From Flavobacterium dauae (GTDB lineage: Bacteria; Bacteroidota; Bacteroidia; Flavobacteriales; Flavobacteriaceae): 64,000 nucleotides of DNA. Positions 57,551 to 64,000 of the stretch are shown one piece after another; within the stretch, counting starts at the first letter, position 1, and each line of letters opens with the position of its first letter. Position numbers and translations under genes: made by a program. Where the stretch lies: assembly GCF_004151275.2 (NCBI RefSeq), contig NZ_CP130821.1:1550001-1614000 (forward strand). The letters run 5' to 3'. Under the pieces are notes generated by a model, which saw only the letters and a program-made list of their open reading frames with translations, was not told the origin of the DNA and did no database searches.

Positions 57551-58453
57551 ATTTACATTTATTTTTGTGTTTTTATAATACATTGCTTTCACAATTCCGT
57601 CTGACAGCCCAATTTTTGGCACATAAATATATTTTGCATTACTCCATTTCATTGCGTTAACATATATTTTTATAGCAGGAATTATCACATCGGCACGGTC
57701 GGTGTTTAACCCTAATGTTGCTATACGCTCTTCATAAGACAATGAATTTAGATACTTAAAGCGTTGATTTAAATAACTTTGTGTTAAAGGCTTACTGTTA
57801 ACCTTTCCGGACATTTTAAATATTTTATTAATGTTTCCGCCCGAACCAATAATTTCCAAATCATCTAAATCTTGGGTGTGGATTTTAATCCATTTTTCAA
57901 TTTCCTCCCACACACTTTGGGTAACCATATTGTTTAACAATCGAACCGTTCCATTTTTAAAAGATTTTGATACAATTTGTTTTCCATTAGAAAAAACAGT
58001 AAATTCTGTACTTCCGCCCCCTACATCAACATATAGATAATGCCCGTCTTTTTTTATAAACGATTCTAAATCGGAATTTGCTATAATTGCGGCTTCTGTT
58101 TTACCTTCAATAATATCAATTTTCACGCCGGTTTTAGAAGCTATTTCTTTAACCAATTCATTACCGTTATATGCCTCGCGCATTGCCGATGTGGCACAAG
58201 CGGCATATTTTTCTACTTTATAAACATCCATTAACAATTTAAAGGCTTTCATTGCTTTAACCATACGGGTTGCGTTTTCTTCAGAGATTTCTCCAACAGT
58301 AAAAGCATCTTGCCCCAAACGAATGGGCACACGTATTAAATGACTTTTGTTAAATTGTGTGGGTTTATTTTCTTCTTCAATAACATTTGATATTAGCAAA
58401 CGCATAGCATTGGATCCAATATCAATAGCTGCATATTTTTTTATTTTCATCAT
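57539..58453 (-). CDS. ppx: Exopolyphosphatase/Ppx-GppA phosphatase
   Basis: The 304-residue ASKHA-fold protein has AAIDIGSNAMRLLISN at the start, CATSAMREAYNG, catalytic-region Glu in DIIEGKTEAA, YVDVGGGSTEFTVF and LEIIGSGGNINKIF. The length of about 300 is typical of the short Ppx-GppA type without a C-terminal HD domain. It releases Pi from polyphosphate or acts on pppGpp. The ATG overlaps the ppk1 stop by one base (a second ATG follows at 58450), so polyphosphate synthesis and breakdown are encoded in one transcript. Confidence 0.93.
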   Translation of the reverse strand: MMKIKKYAAIDIGSNAMRLLISNVIEEENKPTQFNKSHLIRVPIRLGQDAFTVGEISEENATRMVKAMKAFKLLMDVYKVEKYAACATSAMREAYNGNELVKEIASKTGVKIDIIEGKTEAAIIANSDLESFIKKDGHYLYVDVGGGSTEFTVFSNGKQIVSKSFKNGTVRLLNNMVTQSVWEEIEKWIKIHTQDLDDLEIIGSGGNINKIFKMSGKVNSKPLTQSYLNQRFKYLNSLSYEERIATLGLNTDRADVIIPAIKIYVNAMKWSNAKYIYVPKIGLSDGIVKAMYYKNTKINVNKIL

Positions 58454-60540
58454 TATAAAACAACCTCAATTTTATTCCGGTAGTAATTGTAAAGTTCATC
58501 TTGTGCTTTAAAACGTTCTTCTCCCAAACGTCGGTAACGATTTTCTAATCGTTCAGAATGTAAGCGAACTTTTACATTTCCTTTCCAATATATTTTAAAA
58601 GTATCTATTAATTCGGTTTTTATATCGTTGTCATAAACCGGGCAACTTACTTCTACCCTTTCGTCGATATTTCGGGTCATAAAATCGGCTGATGAAATAT
58701 AGATTTTAGCATCTTCGTCTGTTCCAAAAATATAAATACGCGAATGTTCTAATAAATTATCAACAATACTAATTGCTTCAATGTTATCGCTTAATCCGGG
58801 AATACCGGGTATTAAACAACAAATGCCACGGACGATTAATTGTATTTTGACACCAGCCCGACTTGCATCGTACAGTTTATCAATCATTTTATAATCTGAT
58901 AAGCTGTTCATTTTTAAACGAATCATTGCCGGCTTATTGTCTAACGCTTTTTCTATTTGTTCATCAATTAACTTTGTGAATTTTAATCGGGTGTAGTGTG
59001 GCGAAACAATTAAATCTTTATAACGATAAATTTTATAGTTCACTTCAAAAAATTCAAATACTTTATTAACCTCTTTCATTATACGGGCATCGGCAGTTAA
59101 AAGGGTAACATCGGTGTAAACGGATGAAGTACTTTCATTAAAATTTCCTGTAGAAACAAAGCCATAACGTTTAATTTTTTTACTTTCTAAACGTTCAACA
59201 ACACAAATTTTACTGTGTACTTTTAATCCTTTTACGCCAAAAATCAATTTAATACCTTCTGCCTGCATAATTTCGGCATAATTAATATTGCTTGTTTCAT
59301 CAAAACGTGCTTGTAATTCAATTTGAACGGTAACCTGCTTGCCGTTTTTTGCGGCATTGATTAACGATGAAATAATTTGCGAATTTTTTGCCAAACGATA
59401 CAATGTAATTTTTATGCTTGTTACTTTAGGATCTAAAGCGGCTTCGCGTAAAAATTTCACGATATAATTAAAAGACTGAAAAGGTGTATGAATTAAAAAG
59501 TCTTTATTTTTAATTTGCTGAAGCACACTACTTTGCAAACTTAATCCGTTTACAGGTAATGGTTGAATTTTTCCGGTAGTTAAGTCGTTTCGCCCTAAAT
59601 TGGGGAAACTCATATAATCGCGGCGGTTGTGATACCGTCCACCCGGAATAATACTGTCAACCGCTTCAATATCTATTTTTTCAAGAAAGAAATCTAAGGT
59701 ATCTTTATCTATGGTACTGTCGTACACAAACCGAACCACCTCGCCCACTCTGCGATCTCGTACAGAATTTGATATTTTTTCAAGGAACGATTTATGTAAA
59801 TCTGAATCAAAATCTAACTCGGCATCACGGGTAATTTTAATCATATGTGCCGAAATGCTTTCAAATTCAAAAATAGAAAATATACTGTCTAAGTTAATTC
59901 TAATTACATCATCAAGCATAATAATGTATTGTTTACCATCTTTTTTGGGCAGTTCAACAAAACGATTTATTTGTGCAGGAATTTCTATTAAAGCGTATCG
60001 GGTACGTTTTTTTATTGATTTATGTGAGTCTTCGCCTGATTTTTTAACCAATTTAATCGCCAAATATCCATAAGAATCACGAATAATTGGAAATTCATCT
60101 AAATCATTCAAGATAATAGTTACCAAAGTTGGGCTTACTTTATGTGTAAAAAAGTCACGGATAAATTCAATTTGATCTTTGTTAACCTGTGTTTCATCAA
60201 CAATAAAGATACCTTCGTTTTGCAATTCGGTTTCTATTTCATTTAAAATTTCAAGACTTTTTGCCTGAAGTTTAATTACAATTTCGGTAATTTCTTGCAA
60301 TAATGTTTTAGCATCAACGCCATTAACCAGTTTTTTTCCTTGGTTTTTTGCTATAGAAATTCTACGCACTGTGGCGTATCGTACCCTAAAAAATTCATCA
60401 AGATTGTTAGAAAAAATTCCTAAAAAACGTAAGCGGTCTAAAAGCGGAACTGTGCGGTCTGCGGCTTCCTGTAAAACACGTTCGTTGAAAGCCAGCCAGC
60501 TTTTTTCGCGGTCAATATATTTTGGTTGGTTAATCTGCAT
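58453..60540 (-). CDS. ppk1: Polyphosphate kinase 1
   Basis: The 695-residue protein has the PPK1 domain series: N-terminal helical domain (SWLAFNERVLQEAADRTVPL), middle domain (about 120-310) and two C-terminal phospholipase-D-like domains. The autophosphorylated His lies in GLKVHSKICVVER (about 430) and the second His in LLEHSRIYIFG (about 595), and TGNFNESTSSVYTDV is present. It polymerises the gamma-phosphate of ATP into polyphosphate. It overlaps the sixA-like gene by 11 bp and ppx by one base, a tightly coupled operon. Confidence 0.96.
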   Translation of the reverse strand: MQINQPKYIDREKSWLAFNERVLQEAADRTVPLLDRLRFLGIFSNNLDEFFRVRYATVRRISIAKNQGKKLVNGVDAKTLLQEITEIVIKLQAKSLEILNEIETELQNEGIFIVDETQVNKDQIEFIRDFFTHKVSPTLVTIILNDLDEFPIIRDSYGYLAIKLVKKSGEDSHKSIKKRTRYALIEIPAQINRFVELPKKDGKQYIIMLDDVIRINLDSIFSIFEFESISAHMIKITRDAELDFDSDLHKSFLEKISNSVRDRRVGEVVRFVYDSTIDKDTLDFFLEKIDIEAVDSIIPGGRYHNRRDYMSFPNLGRNDLTTGKIQPLPVNGLSLQSSVLQQIKNKDFLIHTPFQSFNYIVKFLREAALDPKVTSIKITLYRLAKNSQIISSLINAAKNGKQVTVQIELQARFDETSNINYAEIMQAEGIKLIFGVKGLKVHSKICVVERLESKKIKRYGFVSTGNFNESTSSVYTDVTLLTADARIMKEVNKVFEFFEVNYKIYRYKDLIVSPHYTRLKFTKLIDEQIEKALDNKPAMIRLKMNSLSDYKMIDKLYDASRAGVKIQLIVRGICCLIPGIPGLSDNIEAISIVDNLLEHSRIYIFGTDEDAKIYISSADFMTRNIDERVEVSCPVYDNDIKTELIDTFKIYWKGNVKVRLHSERLENRYRRLGEERFKAQDELYNYYRNKIEVVL

Positions 60541-61024
60541 TTATTAAATCTTTTGGAAACAGTGTTGTAACGGTTTTTCCATTGTTAATAGTGTTCCAAT
60601 TTTCTTGTGAAAATTCAATTATTACCACTCCGGATGTTGGAACATTTTCAATGAATTTGTCTCCAAATTTATTAACAAAATCTGTAATTGCATTATTATG
60701 TCCAAAAATAATAAGGCTTGGAACAGAATCGTTACAATTTTTTATTGTTTTGGTTAAAGTAGCTTCATCAAACGTATATAAATCTTCATTTAAAACCGTT
60801 AACTCTTGCGGAATATTCAACACTTCATTAAAGATTTTTGCCGTATCGCGTGCCCGTTTTGCCGTACTTGACCATACCAAGAAACGTTCTGGCAGTTTTG
60901 TTTGAATTTGTTCAAAAATAAGATTAGAATTTTTAATTCCTTTATTGTTCAATGGTCTTCCGTGATCTTTTACCGGCATATCCCAAGACGATTTTCCGTG
61001 ACGAACTAATATTAACTTTTTCAT
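60530..61024 (-). CDS. SixA-like histidine phosphatase
   Basis: The 164-residue protein is a branch-2 histidine phosphatase: LILVRHGKSSWDMP with the phosphorylated His near residue 8, an Arg in SSTAKRARDTAKIF, and the second His in SLIIFGHNNAITDFVN. The length suits SixA, which removes phosphate from His residues such as phospho-HPt. In Bacteroidota it often precedes ppk1, and here it overlaps it by 11 bp, so it may act on polyphosphate or phosphorylated proteins linked to it. I took the ATG at 61024; an in-frame ATG at 61030 adds two residues. Confidence 0.87.
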   Translation of the reverse strand: MKKLILVRHGKSSWDMPVKDHGRPLNNKGIKNSNLIFEQIQTKLPERFLVWSSTAKRARDTAKIFNEVLNIPQELTVLNEDLYTFDEATLTKTIKNCNDSVPSLIIFGHNNAITDFVNKFGDKFIENVPTSGVVIIEFSQENWNTINNGKTVTTLFPKDLINAD

Positions 61025-61136
61025 ATTCATTTATTTTAGCATTTATTTTTAAAATCTTCTTATTTTTTATTAAATATAAAAAAAATCATTAATTAATTTT
61101 TATGATGAAGCATTTTTTTTGTGCTAAAAGTTTGAT

Positions 61137-61144
61137 TATTTTTG
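61137..61144 (+). promoter_or_regulatory. Candidate -7 box for DUF4199-kdsA operon
   Basis: TATTTTTG matches TAnnTTTG and lies 19 bp before the ATG at 61164. A TTG lies 15 bp upstream of it, a little close for a -33 element. Confidence 0.4.
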
Positions 61145-61163
61145 TTAAAACTTTTAAAGTATA

Positions 61164-61691
61164 ATGAACAAAATAGGTATCGAACTTAAATGGGCTGCTT
61201 TTATTACTGCATTTACTTGCTTGTGGGCTGCTTTAGAACACACTTTGGGCTACCATAAAGATTTTAGTAATATTTTAATAACTGCATTTATTTATTACGT
61301 TATTTTAACTTTTTTGTGGGCAATTGCTTTTGTTGATAAAAAAAAATCTTTAGGTAAAGGCGCCGTATGGGAATTTAAAAGTGCTTTTAAATTTGGACTG
61401 ATATTAACCGGTTTACTAACCATTTTAAATCCTATCGCACAATATATTATTTACGGAAATATTTCGCCGGATTATTTTCACAATATCATAGAATATCGAT
61501 TAGCCAAAGGAATAGAAACCAGAGAAAGCTTAGAAGCAATCTATAATATGCAAGTTGCAATTAGAACAGGTGTAATGGATACGCTTTCATACAGCATTGT
61601 TTTTTCGGCATTATATGCCTGGGTTTTTAAAACAAAATCAAATCCTAATACAACAAATATCGTTGTTAATAACACTAAAAAAAGAAAATAA
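61164..61691 (+). CDS. DUF4199 domain-containing membrane protein
   Basis: The 175-residue protein has about four membrane segments and the DUF4199 pattern: IELKWAAFITAFTCLWAALE, HKDFSNILITAFIYYVILTF, and AFKFGLILTGLLTILNPIAQ. The stretch FHNIIEYRLAKGIETRESLE lies before the last segment. The family is specific to Bacteroidota and its function is unknown. The stop overlaps the kdsA start by one base, so it is translationally coupled to LPS Kdo synthesis and may serve the envelope. Confidence 0.85.
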   Translation: MNKIGIELKWAAFITAFTCLWAALEHTLGYHKDFSNILITAFIYYVILTFLWAIAFVDKKKSLGKGAVWEFKSAFKFGLILTGLLTILNPIAQYIIYGNISPDYFHNIIEYRLAKGIETRESLEAIYNMQVAIRTGVMDTLSYSIVFSALYAWVFKTKSNPNTTNIVVNNTKKRK

Positions 61692-62509
61692 TGAACTTAC
61701 AAAACATACCCAATATTAAAAACCTTGACAGCAACAATTTCTTTGTACTGGCAGGACCGTGTGCCATTGAAGGTGAAGAAATGGCATTTAGAATTGCCGA
61801 AAAATTAGTTACTATTACCAATCATTTAAAAATACCATTGGTTTTTAAAGGTTCTTTTAAAAAAGCAAATCGTTCACGAATTGATTCATTTACCGGAATT
61901 GGCGATGAAAAAGCGTTAAAAATCCTTGAAAAAGTTTCAAAAGAATTTAATGTACCAACCGTTACCGATATACACGAAAGCAGCGATGCCGAAATGGCTG
62001 CCGCTTATGTTGATGTTTTACAGATTCCTGCATTTTTAGTACGCCAGACCGATTTAGTTGTAGCTGCGGCGAAAACAGGTAAAACAGTAAACTTAAAAAA
62101 AGGACAATTTATGAGTCCCGAAAGTATGAAACACGCCGTGCAAAAGGTTTTAGATTGCAACAATGAAAACATTATGGTAACCGATCGGGGTACAATGTTT
62201 GGTTATCAGGATATGATTGTTGATTACCGGAGTATTCCCACAATGCAACAATACGCTACAACGGTTTTAGACATTACCCACTCGTTGCAACAACCCAATC
62301 AAACAAGCGGTGTAACCGGTGGCAGACCCGATTTAATTGAAACAATTGCCAAAGCCGGAATTGCTGTAGGAGTAGATGGAATTTTTATTGAAACACATTT
62401 TGATCCTAAAAATGCCAAAAGCGATGGAGCCAATATGTTGCATTTAGATTATTTTGAACCATTAATGAAAAAACTGGTTGCTATTCGTCAAACAGTAAAC
62501 CAATTTTAA
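61691..62509 (+). CDS. kdsA: 3-deoxy-8-phosphooctulonate synthase (KDO8P synthase)
   Basis: The 272-residue TIM barrel has the substrate motifs FFVLAGPCAIEGEEMAFRIA, VFKGSFKKANRSRIDSFTGI, DIHESSDAEMA, VTDRGTMFGYQD, VTGGRPDLIETIA and GIFIETHFDPKNAKSDGAN. The Cys in GPCAIE marks the metal-dependent class; the metal-free E. coli enzyme has Asn there. It condenses PEP with arabinose-5-phosphate for Kdo in LPS. It follows DUF4199 with a one-base overlap. Confidence 0.96.
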   Translation: MNLQNIPNIKNLDSNNFFVLAGPCAIEGEEMAFRIAEKLVTITNHLKIPLVFKGSFKKANRSRIDSFTGIGDEKALKILEKVSKEFNVPTVTDIHESSDAEMAAAYVDVLQIPAFLVRQTDLVVAAAKTGKTVNLKKGQFMSPESMKHAVQKVLDCNNENIMVTDRGTMFGYQDMIVDYRSIPTMQQYATTVLDITHSLQQPNQTSGVTGGRPDLIETIAKAGIAVGVDGIFIETHFDPKNAKSDGANMLHLDYFEPLMKKLVAIRQTVNQF

Positions 62510-62510
62510 T

Positions 62511-63314
62511 ATGAAAAAAATCAGCATTCTCGGAGCCGGTTGGTTAGGCGGGCCTTTGGCTTTACAGCTTAAAGCCAAAGAACATCAAGTTAAAGTTTCA
62601 ACTACAACATCAGAAAAACTTTCGTTTTTTAAAGAAAACAATGTTGATGCTTTTCTGATAACCATTAATAAATCTTCTAACGATGATTTAGACCAATTAC
62701 TTATAGATACCGATTTACTGATTATTACAATCCCCCCCGGAAGAACACAAACCGTTGAAGAAAATTATGTCGATAAAATAAAATATATTCTTCCGTTTAT
62801 TAAAAAACACAATATTAAAGAAGTTATTTTTACCAGTTCTACCACAGTTTATCTTTCATTGAAAGGGCTGGTAGATGAAAATACACCGATTGTTCCGGTT
62901 TCTGAAATGGATAAACAAATTGTAACAATTGAACAATTACTTTTAAACGATCCCAATTTTAATGCTGCCATTTTACGTTTAGGCGGATTGATTGGTGAAG
63001 ACCGCCATCCCGTACAGTTTATTGTAAAAAAAGAGGTGGTTGAAGACGCAAACAATCCTGTAAATATGGTGCATAGAAAAGACATCATTCGATTTATAGA
63101 TCAAATGGTAACAAACGATATTCCCAATGAAATTTTCAATATAGTTGCTCCCGTAAAATTAAACCGCAGAGATTTTTATACACGTGAAGCTAACAAATTA
63201 AAACTTTCTCCTTTACCTAAATTTATTGATAATCCTAATGCAGATATGCGGAAAGTAAGTGGTGAAAAAATTACAGATCGTTATGGTTTAGATTATTTGT
63301 ATTTATTAGATTGA
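62511..63314 (+). CDS. NAD(P)-binding Rossmann-fold protein, YeeZ-like
   Basis: The 267-residue protein begins with a nucleotide-binding loop (KISILGAGWLGGPLALQLKA) and continues as an atypical extended SDR: LLIITIPPGR, KEVIFTSSTTVYLSLKGLVD, AAILRLGGLIGEDRHPVQFI and NMVHRKDIIRFIDQM. The GAGWLG start and the IPPGR segment are typical of YeeZ-like epimerase-family proteins. The usual YxxxK dyad is not evident, so catalysis is uncertain. It starts one base after the kdsA stop region. Confidence 0.82.
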   Translation: MKKISILGAGWLGGPLALQLKAKEHQVKVSTTTSEKLSFFKENNVDAFLITINKSSNDDLDQLLIDTDLLIITIPPGRTQTVEENYVDKIKYILPFIKKHNIKEVIFTSSTTVYLSLKGLVDENTPIVPVSEMDKQIVTIEQLLLNDPNFNAAILRLGGLIGEDRHPVQFIVKKEVVEDANNPVNMVHRKDIIRFIDQMVTNDIPNEIFNIVAPVKLNRRDFYTREANKLKLSPLPKFIDNPNADMRKVSGEKITDRYGLDYLYLLD

Positions 63315-63361
63315 TTTATAATTATTAAAACAATCTAAAAATGCAATTTAAGATTAACTTT

Positions 63362-64000
63362 ATGAAAAAAACACTTTTATTACTTACCGCTATTTTAGGT
63401 ACATATAGTGCCAGTGCACAATTAAAAATTAAAGCAGGCACAAACATTTCATCGATTAACGGATCGTTAAAAGCTACTTTAAGTGATGGTGAAACAATAT
63501 ATACTTTATCAGACTATAAAGAACAAACCAAATCTAAAATAGGATTTTACGCTGGTATGGGCTATAAATTAAATTTAACCAATAAATTATATGTAACACC
63601 CGAACTTATTTATAGCCAACTTGGTGCAGATGCTAAAAACACAAATACAATCAATATTAACAGTTATTCACAAAACTATCTTTCAATACCTGTGTTTTTT
63701 GAATATGAATTAATTAATGGGCTACGTGCTGGTTTGGGGCCACAAGTAGATTTTTTACTTAAGGCTATAAGAAAATCAGATCATCATCTCCTACCCGAAT
63801 GGGCACGTCAATACACTGTTTATGAAGCTAATATCACCAAAATACACAACACATTAAGTTTTGGTTTAAGCGCAGGTTTAACTTATAATTTTTATAATAA
63901 CTTTAGTATTGAAACTCGATATTATTTGGGTTTAAGCAATATTTATAACAATGATAAAAAACCTATTTTTGATGCTGCCATAGATACAGATACTGAAATG
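63362..64000 (+). CDS. Outer-membrane beta-barrel protein (3' partial)
   Basis: The reading frame runs to the window end without a stop; 213 codons are present. A signal peptide (MKKTLLLLTAILGTYSASAQ) precedes porin-like strands: LKIKAGTNISSINGSLKATL, KIGFYAGMGYKLNLTNKLYV, TPELIYSQLGADAK, YLSIPVFFEYELINGLRAGL, GPQVDFLL and LSFGLSAGLTYNFYNNFSIE. The pattern GFYAGMGY...TPELIYSQLGA fits the OMP_b-brl_2 (PorT-like) family. An in-frame ATG at 63341 would add seven residues before the signal, so 63362 is preferred. Function is unknown. Confidence 0.85.
   Translation, partial: MKKTLLLLTAILGTYSASAQLKIKAGTNISSINGSLKATLSDGETIYTLSDYKEQTKSKIGFYAGMGYKLNLTNKLYVTPELIYSQLGADAKNTNTININSYSQNYLSIPVFFEYELINGLRAGLGPQVDFLLKAIRKSDHHLLPEWARQYTVYEANITKIHNTLSFGLSAGLTYNFYNNFSIETRYYLGLSNIYNNDKKPIFDAAIDTDTEM

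Overview
The window looks like a chromosome segment of a Flavobacteriaceae bacterium (phylum Bacteroidota, probably Flavobacterium or a close relative). The reasons are A+T-rich DNA, A-rich leaders instead of strong Shine-Dalgarno sites, many TAnnTTTG boxes (the Bacteroidota -7 element) a short distance upstream of genes, and typical families: 2TM-domain proteins, DUF4199, DUF3817, IS1096-passenger-like proteins, an OmpA protein with TSP3 repeats, CTnDOT-type mobility genes and a CzcA-CzcC fusion. No rRNA, tRNA or CRISPR array was seen.

Region 1 (1-25.8 kb) is ordinary chromosome. In order it holds the end of a UvrD/PcrA helicase, a frameshifted membrane-protein gene, tsaC, a NUDIX/EamA pair, uvrB, an OmpA-family porin, two LVIVD lipoproteins, a DUF1456 protein, a large SBBP-like secreted protein, pabA/trpG, a Tat-exported alkaline phosphatase, lysA, and pirin followed by a 192-bp MITE-like element. 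After these come a thioredoxin, a LytTR two-component operon with 2TM proteins, a nucleoid-associated protein, a 2-oxoacid dehydrogenase E2, a GT2 glycosyltransferase and the histidine-degradation genes hutG and hutI.

Region 2 (about 25.82-42.58 kb) is a mobile island, visibly richer in G+C than its flanks. Its right end encodes an IntDOT-like tyrosine integrase with Ser in place of the first catalytic Arg. A 10-bp direct repeat, read CTATCTTTGA on the minus strand, marks both ends, and the left copy is the apparent -7 box of hutI. Mobility parts are MobA/MobB, an oriT-like set of three inverted repeats, a DUF3408 protein, two excisionase-like HTH proteins and an orphan RteC. No tra genes or coupling protein were found, so it is probably an integrative mobilizable element. 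The cargo is a heavy-metal efflux set: DUF6660, CzcA-CzcC fusion, CzcB, a Fur-family regulator, a transglutaminase-like protein, a Zn/Cd/Co P-type ATPase and a His-tailed membrane protein. Two matching 7-1-7 inverted repeats, each 12-13 bp from an identical TAACTTTG -7 box, look like the operators of the island's own Fur protein and would tie the cargo into one metal-responsive regulon.

Region 3 (42.6-64 kb) is chromosome again: a TIGR02757 protein, a fatty acid hydroxylase, a transaldolase-like aldolase, an SDR, an M28 peptidase and an acyl-CoA ligase. A MarR-controlled beta-oxidation operon (fadN, fadA, acyl-CoA dehydrogenase) follows, interrupted by two four-helix-bundle (IVP-like) genes in repeat-rich settings and an SMI1/KNR4 gene. 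Polyphosphate genes (sixA-like, ppk1, ppx), DUF4199-kdsA, an NAD-binding protein and a truncated outer-membrane beta-barrel gene end the window.

The most interesting part is the metal island: its predicted operators, its att sites and its three cargo proteins of unclear role. The individual families are known. What may be undescribed is the combination and its regulation.
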